Position numbers and translations under genes: made by a program. From Tetrapisispora phaffii CBS 4417 (taxonomy: Eukaryota; Ascomycota; Saccharomycetes; Saccharomycetales; Saccharomycetaceae), in contig NC_016521.1 in the NCBI RefSeq assembly GCF_000236905.1, positions 1,025,521 to 1,089,520 of the forward strand: 64,000 nucleotides of DNA, given 5' to 3'. Every line of letters begins with the position of its first letter. Positions within the stretch are counted from its first letter, which is position 1. Below, in pieces: positions 1 to 9,147 of this stretch. A model generated the notes under the pieces. The model saw only the letters and a program-made list of their open reading frames with translations, was not told the origin of the DNA and did no database searches.

Positions 1-1405
1 CAGCGTCAGAAACAGAATATTCAGATAAAATTTGAGGTTTTTCGTATGCATAAGGGGTCATTAATTCTGGGTCTAATTCAATTGGGTTATAACCTAATTT
101 TGCTTGAGTAACTGCTTTTAAACCCTGTGAACCTTGGGGTAAATATGAATCACGCTTTACCCAACGGTAGCAGTCCATGTGTGCACAGTATGAAGATTTA
201 TATTCACCTTCAGCATCAGCAGCAAAACCAATTTCATCATACATGTTAATTCCGTGTATTTTTGATCTTGTTTCAACAAAGGGCCAATCGAAGAAGTCAC
301 CATTAAAGGTAGAGATAACAGTTGGTTTTGCCTCTCTTATATGCTCAAAAAATCTGTTTAATAATCCCACTTCATCAACTTCGTTAAAAATTGTAAATAA
401 ACCTTGATATTCTTGTTTTGGTGTATACTCAAAATCCTCAATATCCTCTGAAATAATTTCTCTGTTTGTAATTAGATAACCGTCTCCATCGATCATATAT
501 GAAATCATCATTATTTGATCGAGTTGTGCATCCGGGAATTTTAATGGAGGTTTTGTTGTTTCGATATCGAAAGCTAAAACGACTGGATCTGCAAATGCAA
601 CTTTATCGGTGTGTTCAAAGAAGCCTTGTGACGTTATTTTATACCATTTACCGACCCTTATATCTTTATCAATGGATACTCTGACATGATACGGCACATC
701 ATACTCTCTAATGTCTTCTATAACTTTTTGGGCCTCTACAGCTGTGTTGTTATTATTTTGGTTATAGATATTTCTTTGCATTCTATTATTCGCATTATCT
801 CTTAATATAGGTCTTAATAAATTTCTTGCTTCAAAAAGTTGATTTGAATTTACGAAGCTCAATTTAATTAATGTTTTCTTTAAACCAATTAGATGATTAT
901 CCTTTGCTAAATCATCCTTTATCAGAACAGATATATTTTTTAAGCATGATTCTAAATATTTTTTCAAAAATTCTTCAACATCATTAATTCTTGAATCGTC
1001 AGTAACAGTAATAAAGAAGTACGGATCATAAACAACTGATGATTTGAAACTACCGCCTTCTTCATCAAGAAAGTAAAAATCAACACCGGCAACACCGACA
1101 TTACTGTTACTTCCTGATGAAGAATAAATTGAGTCCTGAGATAAAACAGTTGGATGCATATTCACTAGCCAACCAACTCTGCCTGGGATATTTTGTAACT
1201 TTGTATTCTTAATGGAACCACTGAACTGTGGTGGTATGTATCTTTCAAATCCCATCATGGTATCGATCTCATCGACTTTACCGGATTGTAACAATTGTTG
1301 TGCAGACAAAGCAAATCCATTTCTTTGTGAATTAGCACCTCCGGGGTTCTTAACAAACCTAGCTGTTGTGGATCCCTTATATGAACTATTGTTGCTATTT
1401 GACAT
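1..1405 (-). CDS. POL2: DNA polymerase epsilon catalytic subunit (N-terminal part, cut by window edge)
   Basis: This is the leading-strand replicative DNA polymerase epsilon. Only the first 468 or so codons are visible, and the frame runs open off the left edge. The ATG at 1403-1405 begins a protein with the conserved N-terminal block (MMGFERYIPPQ, IPGRVGWL, then FYFLDEEGGSFKS). The 3'-5' proofreading exonuclease follows: the Exo I motif FDIET is at about residues 279-283 (D280 and E282 as metal ligands) and the Exo II region NGDFFDWP starts at about residue 368. The last visible residues (SEYSVSDA) lie just before Exo III. Polymerase domains are outside the window. It is divergent from YIF1, as in S. 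cerevisiae (YNL262W/YNL263C). The shared promoter holds an MCB box. The exonuclease residues that can be seen are intact, so proofreading is expected to be functional. Confidence 0.97.
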   Translation of the reverse strand, partial: MSNSNNSSYKGSTTARFVKNPGGANSQRNGFALSAQQLLQSGKVDEIDTMMGFERYIPPQFSGSIKNTKLQNIPGRVGWLVNMHPTVLSQDSIYSSSGSNSNVGVAGVDFYFLDEEGGSFKSSVVYDPYFFITVTDDSRINDVEEFLKKYLESCLKNISVLIKDDLAKDNHLIGLKKTLIKLSFVNSNQLFEARNLLRPILRDNANNRMQRNIYNQNNNNTAVEAQKVIEDIREYDVPYHVRVSIDKDIRVGKWYKITSQGFFEHTDKVAFADPVVLAFDIETTKPPLKFPDAQLDQIMMISYMIDGDGYLITNREIISEDIEDFEYTPKQEYQGLFTIFNEVDEVGLLNRFFEHIREAKPTVISTFNGDFFDWPFVETRSKIHGINMYDEIGFAADAEGEYKSSYCAHMDCYRWVKRDSYLPQGSQGLKAVTQAKLGYNPIELDPELMTPYAYEKPQILSEYSVSDA

Positions 1406-1661
1406 ACTCACACGCTCACTTTCGCTTTCACTTTCAGCAACTGCAAATAAAGCAAATCAACCCTTTTTATATGCCCTCAAGATCTTGTCCTTTTATCAGG
1501 CACAATGTTAAATGCACCACTTATAAACCAAGATATCAGCTTTTCTCAATTCGATTCACTTGTCTTTAATCAGAGCTGACCTTCCAATGGGTACAATTAC
1601 CAACTTCTCTTTACGTGTTTTATTAGAACTTACACATTAAATTATCTTACATTCACGTTTT

Positions 1662-1667
1662 ACGCGT
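1662..1667. promoter_or_regulatory. MCB box (MBF site) upstream of POL2
   Basis: ACGCGT is the core of the MluI cell-cycle box bound by MBF (Mbp1-Swi6), which drives G1/S transcription of replication genes in yeasts. It lies about 260 bases upstream of the POL2 ATG. The match is exact; binding is inferred. Confidence 0.6.
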
Positions 1668-1685
1668 TCCATACCATGTGATAGC

Positions 1686-1723
1686 CACGTGATAACCACT
1701 ATTCATCACGTGAATATCACATG
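1686..1723. promoter_or_regulatory. Cluster of E-boxes (two CACGTG, one CACATG)
   Basis: Two CACGTG hexamers (1686-1691, 1707-1712) and one CACATG (1718-1723) sit within 38 bases. The second reads ATCACGTG and the third ATCACATG, both fitting the Cbf1 consensus RTCACRTG. Pho4 would be an alternative binder. Cbf1 at such sites often acts in nucleosome positioning. Confidence 0.5.
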
Positions 1724-2054
1724 ACATGGAATTTTCCAAAAAATTTATGGAAAAACCAAGAATTCGAAAACGTTGTCAGCTAAATAAGACAATAATTATA
1801 AGAAACTGTGTAATTCAAGGTAAACTAAATATATAAAATATGTGAATCCTTGGGTTGAATAATTTAGGAAGCGTTCTACTACCAGTTCAATCGTAAATTC
1901 AAGGCGGCTACGTTCAGATTTATAGTCGGTATTAGGTGCTACGGTCAGGTACTGCAAGTGAAGCAATTATATTCAATTAGGTAATAAATTCAAAATCTCT
2001 GAAGTATTATTGATCGATCATTATTACAAGAAATAATACAATAAAATAGCTGCA

Positions 2055-3050
2055 ATGTCATACAATCCGTACCAATTCAGTGACCAAGGTCGACAAAACA
2101 TACATCCAACTGCGTTCAGTCAGCAACAGCAGCAACCACATCATCAAGCACAACAGCAAGGCAGCAATCAAATGGGTTATAATCAGTGGGGGAACCAAAG
2201 CTACCAACAAGTGCCTCAGAATCCACAAGGATACCAAAATCAAAAAGTTTTTGACGATCCTCGTCAAACGATGGCTTTCCAATTAGGCCAAACGGCGTTT
2301 TCAAATTTGTTAGGTCAGCAAAATTTCACTCAATTTCAAGATACAGTTAACAAGGCAACTTCAGTTACATCGAATTCAATTTCTCATTACTTTCAAGTAA
2401 GCACATCGTACGTTCTGTTAAAGATAAAGCTCATTATATTTCCATTTTTCAACAACAACAATTGGCAAAGAATTCCAGAACCAAACAATGCTAACACTGG
2501 TAATAGCGATTTAGGTGGTGTAATTAAATTTATGACACCAATGAATGACGTGAACTCCCCAGACATGTATATTCCGATAATGGGTCTAGTGACATATATT
2601 TTGATATGGAACGTTCAACAAGGTTTCAATGGCGATTTCAACCCAGAAAACTTGTATTATAAATTATCGTCTACGCTAGCGTTTGTAGGTTTGGATTTAG
2701 TCATATTGAAATTAGGCTTGTACTTATTAGTGACAACCGACGTCACTAACATTCAATCCGTGACAAGTATAACAGAATTATTATGTTATGTTGGTTATAA
2801 ATTTGTTCCGTTAACCACTATTCTATTATTACCAAATCTATACATACCATTATGGGCAACATTGATCTTCAAAATATACCTCTTCATTGCATTGGGAGTA
2901 TTTTTACTAAGATCAATCAAGTTCAATTTATTTAACAATCCAAATGAAGAATTTATGAACATTAAAAAGACAACTGTTAGGAAATGTAACTATTTCTTAT
3001 TCTTCTATGGATTCGTCTGGCAATCAATATTGATGTGGTTGATTGGTTAA
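2055..3050 (+). CDS. YIF1: Golgi/COPII vesicle membrane protein Yif1
   Basis: Yif1 is an integral membrane protein that forms a complex with Yip1 and binds Ypt-family Rab GTPases during ER-to-Golgi vesicle fusion. The 331-residue product has a glutamine- and asparagine-rich cytosolic N-terminus (about residues 1-75). The family block beginning DPRQTMAFQLGQTAFSNL and the amphipathic YFQVSTSYVLLKIKL segment follow. The C-terminal half has about five hydrophobic segments, including the conserved NSPDMYIPIMGLVTYIL and YKLSSTLAFVGLDL. It ends in a hydrophobic tail (SILMWLIG), as the family does. Size is close to the S. cerevisiae protein. It is divergent from POL2 and followed by PDR17, the arrangement of S. 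cerevisiae YNL262W-YNL264C. Confidence 0.96.
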   Translation: MSYNPYQFSDQGRQNIHPTAFSQQQQQPHHQAQQQGSNQMGYNQWGNQSYQQVPQNPQGYQNQKVFDDPRQTMAFQLGQTAFSNLLGQQNFTQFQDTVNKATSVTSNSISHYFQVSTSYVLLKIKLIIFPFFNNNNWQRIPEPNNANTGNSDLGGVIKFMTPMNDVNSPDMYIPIMGLVTYILIWNVQQGFNGDFNPENLYYKLSSTLAFVGLDLVILKLGLYLLVTTDVTNIQSVTSITELLCYVGYKFVPLTTILLLPNLYIPLWATLIFKIYLFIALGVFLLRSIKFNLFNNPNEEFMNIKKTTVRKCNYFLFFYGFVWQSILMWLIG

Positions 3051-3675
3051 ATACCAGGATCATTAAAACCATAACTACTCAAAGTATAACGGTATATACA
3101 TATATGTATATATATATGTATATATATATGTATGTTTTATTACCTAATATAACATAATAAATAAATAGGTAACCTTTAATAATTGGCATGGTGTTATCGA
3201 TGCCTTGTCTCGTCTGAACCATCATCAGCGAACAGTAACAGCTTTCTAAATAGGAAAAAGTAATTCAATCACCATCAAAGAAGTATATATTAATGAATTG
3301 GTTCTATAGACTACCAATTGCAACTGTGTTGTTGAATATTTAAAAACAATGAACGACATCATCATTTCGAGGCTGATTTTAATACTGTAAATTGGCGCGA
3401 TATTTTATTTTGAGCGTACCTCGAGCTTGCAAGAACGGTTTATTTCAATTATCATATAAAAGAAACAATACATTTTGGTTCTCTGGCAACGATAAATAAA
3501 ATCAATTACAATTATCTATTGTTTCGAATACGTATTAGTTTCTAATATTGTTTTAGTTGTGTGTTTGAATTGAAAATAGCGTATCAAATCAGACGGCGTT
3601 TCAGATTTCAACTCTGAAGGAAGACACTTTTGAAGAACACCTCAACCACTACGCCAGATTTGATAATAAGGCATT
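3051..3675. other. YIF1-PDR17 intergenic region
   Basis: This spacer holds the YIF1 3' end and the PDR17 promoter. A run of TATATATG-type repeats at 3092-3134 lies just after the YIF1 stop and could act as the TATATA efficiency element for 3'-end formation. No open frame in it looks like a gene. Confidence 0.5.
3092..3134. repeat. TATATATG tandem repeat
   Basis: Low-complexity TA repeat interrupted by G about every 10-12 bases, partly self-complementary. It starts some 40 bases after the YIF1 stop. Confidence 0.8.
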
Positions 3676-4749
3676 ATGGGGTTATTCTCGAGGAAAAAAC
3701 CCACTAAAACTGACTCTAAGTCTGTCAATGCGAATGAACATTTGATTAAAGTCGATACATGTTTTTCTGAACCTCCAAATGAATATGGTGGGGCGGAACC
3801 ATTGGAAAATATCACTAGTGAACAATATGACATATATGTCAAGCTCCTGAACCATTTCAATGCTGAAGATTTTACATTGCCAGTCAATACTGAAGTCGCT
3901 AAGGATGATCCAGCCCTTCAAAAATCTTTGAGTGAATTTGAGAAATTTTGGTTGAGTAGAGAATGTCTCTTAAGATTTTTGAGGGCAGCCAAATGGAATT
4001 TCAATGATGCCGTCGCCAATTTAAGTGAAACGATGACTTGGAGACGTGAAGTTGGTATCACCTACTCTGACAGCAACTTTGAAAACAAAGCATTGGATCC
4101 AGACCATGTTTCAATTGAAAATGAAACTGGTAAGGAAGTTTTATTAGGTTTTGACAAACACAGAAGACCTTTATTTTATATGAAAAATGGTAGACAGAAC
4201 ACAGAATCATCTTATAGACAAGTTCAACAGTTAATTTACATGATGGAATGTGCAACTACTTTATGTCCACAAGGTGTTGAGAAATTAACTGTTTTGATAG
4301 ATTTGAAAGGTTATAAAGAACCAGGAATAATTAGTGATAAAGTCCCACCATTGGCAATTACCAAGTTATGTTTAAAAGTTTTACAAGATTATTTTCCTGA
4401 GAGAATGGGGAAATGTTTGTTAACGAACATCCCATGGTTTGCATGGGCATTTTTAAAGATTGTGTATCCATTTTTAGATCCTGCAACAAGAGAAAAGGCA
4501 ATTTTTGATGAACCCTACGATAAACATGTCGAAAAGAAGCAATTAGATGCCACATATAACGGTTACTTAGACTTCAAATACGATCATAAAGTGTATTGGC
4601 CTGATCTTGTCAAGAAAGTTGATGAACTAAGAGAAAAAAGATTTGAAAGATGGGTCAAATTTGGTTCAAAAATTGGTACAGCTGAATGGGATTATAAAGG
4701 AGATCATGACGAAATAAAATATCCTGTAGATTATAGAAATGTTGAGTAA
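3676..4749 (+). CDS. PDR17: Sec14-like phosphatidylinositol transfer protein Pdr17
   Basis: Pdr17 (Sfh4) is a Sec14-family phosphatidylinositol transfer protein that supports delivery of phosphatidylserine to the decarboxylase Psd2 and affects drug resistance. The 357-residue product starts MGLFSRKKP, as Pdr16/Pdr17 do. It has a CRAL-TRIO N-terminal helical region (about residues 75-125, LSRECLLRFLRAAKWNF) and a CRAL-TRIO lipid-binding domain (about 140-300). Recognisable blocks are YMKNGRQNT, LLTNIPWFAWAFLKI and FDEPYDKHV. Pdr16 is a close paralog, and sequence alone does not exclude it. The position beside YIF1 matches S. cerevisiae YNL264C (PDR17), which decides the name. There is no signal peptide or membrane segment. 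Confidence 0.9.
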   Translation: MGLFSRKKPTKTDSKSVNANEHLIKVDTCFSEPPNEYGGAEPLENITSEQYDIYVKLLNHFNAEDFTLPVNTEVAKDDPALQKSLSEFEKFWLSRECLLRFLRAAKWNFNDAVANLSETMTWRREVGITYSDSNFENKALDPDHVSIENETGKEVLLGFDKHRRPLFYMKNGRQNTESSYRQVQQLIYMMECATTLCPQGVEKLTVLIDLKGYKEPGIISDKVPPLAITKLCLKVLQDYFPERMGKCLLTNIPWFAWAFLKIVYPFLDPATREKAIFDEPYDKHVEKKQLDATYNGYLDFKYDHKVYWPDLVKKVDELREKRFERWVKFGSKIGTAEWDYKGDHDEIKYPVDYRNVE

Positions 4750-5264
4750 ACCATTACTTTCCAACAGCACTTTTATATCACATTTATATTTCATCGAAAC
4801 TGAAATATATCTCCATAAGAATATATACATTTTCTAAAAAGTATTTATATTTGAAACAAAAATTATATGACATTTAAATGATATTACTTCATCTGCGTAG
4901 CATATTATTATTATTATTATCTTGTAAGTTCCATAGAAATATTTTATCAATGGAGCTTATAGTCTTTATAATCATTGTTTAAAGATTCATTAAGGTTTGA
5001 AAAATTAAAATCCAAAATTGTCAAATAGTAATTATTAAAGCAAATAATAACATATCCATCGCATTTATAACTAATAGTAGTATCTTATTTAGATGAGTTC
5101 TATCCCATGAACAATCTTACACAATTTAATTAGTATTGGTTCAAGTTTTATGATTACATATGTGTGGACTTATCGTTACGCTGTAGTATAGAAAGTTGCA
5201 CTAATTATATATTAGGAAATTAAGAATAATAATATTGATATTTGAAGTATAGATATAGTTAATA
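4750..5264. other. Intergenic region between PDR17 and the large membrane protein gene
   Basis: This 515-base AT-rich spacer holds the PDR17 terminator and the next gene's promoter. A short ATT repeat lies at about 4905-4920. No gene or recognisable regulatory site is seen. Confidence 0.4.
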
Positions 5265-8200
5265 ATGCCAACTGAAAGTTCACCCAAAAGTATAACACCG
5301 TTACGAAGAGCTATAAAACTGTGGAATAGATACTTTCCTTGCGATAGGTTGTTGGCCCAGAGGATAGCGAAGGCAACATGTAATTCTACAACAGCATTTA
5401 TTTTTGTTCTGATACCTCAAATTAGGAATAGGATAGGTGATTCTCCTTCTCTGTTACCTTTGATATCAGTGATGGTTCACCCTGGAAGGAGAGTGAGTGG
5501 CACTATACAAGGTGCTATCTATTGTTTAACTGGCTTGGTCTTTGGTTTGGCTTACGCCCTTTTTGCTAGATTTTTAGCAACTAGATGTTTAGGATCTGAC
5601 TGGAATAAACTTACTGACCATGAGCATTGGATCGCACACCCGGTAAGATATGAATCTGCATTAGGTGTTCTGGCTCTTTTTGAGACGCTTATGTTGCTAT
5701 TTCATGGCTGGATGAGATCTGTGAACCATACATATTTTGGTATTGTTTTCCCCGTTTTTTTGGTTGTCCATTTCACATTTTTAGAACCTTTGTATGAAAC
5801 ACCAGGTTTTGTTGCAAAATCTTTCACTGTACCATTTTACATGGGTATAGCAATGTCAATAGTATGGAATTTAATTTTATTTCCCGAATTTGGTAGTACA
5901 TATTTGGGCAATGCCACCATAGATACATTAAATGAAATTCAAAGAGCTATTGACCATTCAATTAATTTTTTTATTTCAATTGATTTAACTAAAGAAGAAG
6001 CGATATATAATAAAGAACCAAGTCCTCTACCGAAACTGTTAAATATTAAGAATATTATTAGTAAAAAAGTCAGCGGTTGTAATGCAGTGTATCAAGAGTG
6101 CATTTATGAAATATCGTACTCTTATGTGTCTCCCACACAACTAAATGGCATTATCAAAAGTTTTGATCCTTTTGTTATGTATCTAAAAGGTATCATAAAT
6201 GCATGCCAATTGGAGTTTATTTTATTAGGTAAGGAACAGAATGAAAATTTGAATAAAGGCAATGGTTCTCCAAGTGAAGATAAATGGAACCCAAATATTG
6301 ATAAGGAAATTGAATACGCTGATGCTAAGAAGCTTTTAACTATATTAAAGAAAATTCGCCCTGAAGTTTATAATTTGCATAAATGCATTAGTGAAAATAT
6401 GTATATGATGAAACTAGTATTAGCTTATGCTTACGATGCAGATTTAAAAAAAATCAAACCATGTTCGATGTTTAAAGACGGTAATTATCCTATTTACAGA
6501 AGTAGTAAAGACTTTCCAGCAGATTTCGATTTCTCTACTAAGATTACAAGTTTAGAATCTGCAATAATTAACTTTGATTTGGGATTTAGAGAACAACTTG
6601 TTTCAGTTAGTGATAGTTTACTAACACCTAACGATGAAATGTTTTTATTATCTTCCTTTCTGATGAACTTTAAGGAAGTAGCAACTTCAGTTCAAGCTAT
6701 GATGAAAGACGTTGAGGAAATATATGCGTTTAGAAAGGAAAGAGAAAAAAAAGGATGGCTCAGAGGCAAAACAGTGTGGTTTACTTTCCTGAGAAGTTTT
6801 GACACATTGAAAGCTTGGCTTTTGAACACTTATTCTAATAATAATCTTCTAACAGAAAATGAAGCTATTAAGGGCACATATAATAATGAAGGTCAAGGTG
6901 CTCATACGCAAGCTGGGAGATCTTTAGTTCAAGAAGAAGATCTTCTACGTCAGAATGTCGAAGGTGATATTAATATATATGGCTCGGATAATGAAAATAA
7001 TGCTAGTCTTCCCATATCAAATAATGAATTATTAAATCCAAATAGAGCACATGAAATGAAAAGTTTTATAACTAAATGCAAAAGATACTTCACTAGTTAT
7101 TTAATTTGGTGTAATGCGTTTTTCAAAAGATCTCGTTCACATTTCAGATTTGCTATTCAAGTTGCAACTGCTCTTCAATTGTCTTCATTTCCTATGTTCA
7201 TGCCAAGTGCCCGTGATTGGTACATTTCGTACCATGGTGCTTGGATTGGTTTCGTATGCATTTTATGTATGGAACCGTCTGTGGGTGGTACGTTTTGGGT
7301 TTTTTTTCTACGTGCAGTCGGTGTGATATCAGGTTCAGGATGGGCTTATTTATCTTATGTATCTGCTGTTAGCCAAACCAATCCATATTTAGAAACTGTC
7401 ATTAGTGTATTTGGAGCAATTCCCGGTTTTTATTTCCTTATTGGAACACCATATGTTAAAGCGGCTATTATTCAGATTATTAGTATATATATTGTCATCC
7501 TAGCAGCAGTGTATCCTGGTGATACTCAAGGTGGTATTTTGGTCAATTTTGCCAAAAGATGTCTTGCAGTTGGATATGGTGGTGGTGTATCTTTAATGGT
7601 TCAAGTATTTGTTTTTCCAATAAAATCTAGAGACATGTTAAATCAAGAAATTGCATTTGTGTGTGGGTGCATATCAAGGATGGAACTTCTTTATGCATCT
7701 GGTTTGGAAGGTGAGTCTTTACAGACACCACTTACAGAGAAAAGATTTAATAGTTATCATACTCTCTCCAAAGCAGCTAAGGCGGCCCTGAGTAGAGCCG
7801 ATGCATATAAGGGTTTGACTAGACAAGAACCCAGATTAAAGGGTCCCTATAAAGAAATTGAAGATATATTCACCCAAATAATATTTCTACAGAAACAAAT
7901 TATTGATAGAATGGATAATGTAGCCATGTTGAGAATGAAATACGGGAGTGCTGTTATTGAAGAATTGAACTCTATAGTATATCCTTATCGCCGTCAAGTT
8001 GTTGCTAACATTTCAGTATTAATGAGATCTTTGCAAGAAGCATTCATTAACAAAACCCCACTGCCTCAATTTTTACCAAGTGCCAGAATATCGCATAGAA
8101 GGCTGATAAACAAAGTTAGAGAAACTTTGCAAGTCAAGTATAGAGGGCAATTAAATATATTTAGGAACAAGAAATCAAGTTCAGAAAAAAGTTCGATCAC

Positions 8201-8939
8201 AAGTTCTTCTAGCCTCACCTCAAATTCTAGTGATTCACTAGGTGAACTCGTTATAAACGTGGATAGAGCAAATAAAAAATGGAATCCGTCATCGGTACAT
8301 GAACATATTATAAAAGAAAATTTTTTGAGTTGGAATGCCACTACTGCAGCATCAGAAGAAATTATTGAATATATTGAAGAACTTATAAATTTAACTAAAA
8401 TACTAGTTGGAGTTAATGAATTTAAATATGGGTTCTTATCAAGACCTCTATATGTTGATTGGGCTGTACAGGCAGTCACTGGTTTTGATGATTTCATCCA
8501 AGGTAAAACACAGACTCAAAAACCATCTCGATCACAAACTCCATTCCAAGCAGTTTCATCGCTCGCTCAGGAAACTATTCCTGAAAGTCTAGGCTCTGAG
8601 TTAAATGAAGAAAATAATTTATATACGGAAAATTCTGTTATTAGTGTCAATGCTGATGAACCAAAGCCTTATACTAAAGATGGCAATTCTGCATTCCCTT
8701 CTAATGTGATTCTTGCACGTATTGCATCATATAAAGGCAGTGGCTCATCAGCTTTTAGAAAAAGAATTTACTCTATTGGATCTCCTTCAGATACTGACTA
8801 TCAAGCCACCTTATTATCAAGGAAGAAAACAATTGGTGACGTGGATTCTGAATATTATAATACTGATAATGAGTACAGTTCAGATGAAGACTTACCGTTA
8901 GCACTTAAAAAGATTATGAGCAATAAATCACGTAAATAA
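5265..8939 (+). CDS. Large multi-pass membrane protein, BRE4/YGL140C-type (aromatic acid exporter/FUSC-like family)
   Basis: This 1224-residue protein has two clusters of membrane segments separated by a long hydrophilic region. The first spans about residues 35-220 and includes LLPLISVMVHPGRRVSGTIQ, ALGVLALFETLMLLFHGWM and a segment ending WNLILFPEF. The second spans about 625-780 and includes GAWIGFVCILCMEPSVGGTF, GFYFLIGTPYVKAAIIQI and AVGYGGGVSLMVQVFVFP. This layout fits the fungal putative-transporter family with ArAE_2_N and FUSC-like domains, to which S. cerevisiae BRE4 and YGL140C belong. The length is closest to what I recall for YGL140C. The substrate is unknown; BRE4 loss is reported to give brefeldin A sensitivity and fragmented vacuoles. 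The last 250 residues are serine-rich and acidic and likely cytosolic. It lies between PDR17 and UFD1, where S. cerevisiae has no such gene. Confidence 0.75.
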   Translation: MPTESSPKSITPLRRAIKLWNRYFPCDRLLAQRIAKATCNSTTAFIFVLIPQIRNRIGDSPSLLPLISVMVHPGRRVSGTIQGAIYCLTGLVFGLAYALFARFLATRCLGSDWNKLTDHEHWIAHPVRYESALGVLALFETLMLLFHGWMRSVNHTYFGIVFPVFLVVHFTFLEPLYETPGFVAKSFTVPFYMGIAMSIVWNLILFPEFGSTYLGNATIDTLNEIQRAIDHSINFFISIDLTKEEAIYNKEPSPLPKLLNIKNIISKKVSGCNAVYQECIYEISYSYVSPTQLNGIIKSFDPFVMYLKGIINACQLEFILLGKEQNENLNKGNGSPSEDKWNPNIDKEIEYADAKKLLTILKKIRPEVYNLHKCISENMYMMKLVLAYAYDADLKKIKPCSMFKDGNYPIYRSSKDFPADFDFSTKITSLESAIINFDLGFREQLVSVSDSLLTPNDEMFLLSSFLMNFKEVATSVQAMMKDVEEIYAFRKEREKKGWLRGKTVWFTFLRSFDTLKAWLLNTYSNNNLLTENEAIKGTYNNEGQGAHTQAGRSLVQEEDLLRQNVEGDINIYGSDNENNASLPISNNELLNPNRAHEMKSFITKCKRYFTSYLIWCNAFFKRSRSHFRFAIQVATALQLSSFPMFMPSARDWYISYHGAWIGFVCILCMEPSVGGTFWVFFLRAVGVISGSGWAYLSYVSAVSQTNPYLETVISVFGAIPGFYFLIGTPYVKAAIIQIISIYIVILAAVYPGDTQGGILVNFAKRCLAVGYGGGVSLMVQVFVFPIKSRDMLNQEIAFVCGCISRMELLYASGLEGESLQTPLTEKRFNSYHTLSKAAKAALSRADAYKGLTRQEPRLKGPYKEIEDIFTQIIFLQKQIIDRMDNVAMLRMKYGSAVIEELNSIVYPYRRQVVANISVLMRSLQEAFINKTPLPQFLPSARISHRRLINKVRETLQVKYRGQLNIFRNKKSSSEKSSITSSSSLTSNSSDSLGELVINVDRANKKWNPSSVHEHIIKENFLSWNATTAASEEIIEYIEELINLTKILVGVNEFKYGFLSRPLYVDWAVQAVTGFDDFIQGKTQTQKPSRSQTPFQAVSSLAQETIPESLGSELNEENNLYTENSVISVNADEPKPYTKDGNSAFPSNVILARIASYKGSGSSAFRKRIYSIGSPSDTDYQATLLSRKKTIGDVDSEYYNTDNEYSSDEDLPLALKKIMSNKSRK

Positions 8940-8984
8940 TAATATTCCCATTGCATATGTTTGCAGTTCATTTCATAAACTAAG

Positions 8985-8986
8985 GC

Positions 8987-9018
<32 letters not shown>

Positions 9019-9052
9019 NNNNNNNNNNNNNNNNNNNNTATATTTGTATGAA
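8985..9052. repeat. AT dinucleotide repeat containing an assembly gap
   Basis: A (TA)n run from about 8985 is interrupted by 20 N bases (9019-9038) and resumes at 9039. This is a microsatellite that the assembly did not resolve, so its true length is unknown. It lies between two gene 3' ends (the membrane protein gene and UFD1, convergent). Confidence 0.9.
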
Positions 9053-9147
9053 AACAGTGTATCACATAATTAATAATATGACATTGAAATAAATAATATT
9101 ATATCATATATAAGACCTCTTAGTTGGATGCAGTTAGTCAATTTCAA

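Larger units (their letters stand above)
1406..2054. promoter_or_regulatory. Divergent POL2-YIF1 promoter region
   Basis: This 649-base spacer drives POL2 leftward and YIF1 rightward. It holds one MCB box (ACGCGT, 1662-1667), two CACGTG E-boxes (1686-1691 and 1707-1712), a related CACATG (1718-1723) and a TATA-like TATATAAA at 1830-1837, about 220 bases before the YIF1 ATG. I see no gene in it. Confidence 0.7.

Noticed and set aside
8066..8497. Long minus-strand frame (143 codons) inside the large membrane protein gene.
   Set aside because: Shadow of a real coding frame; composition is that of an antisense frame.
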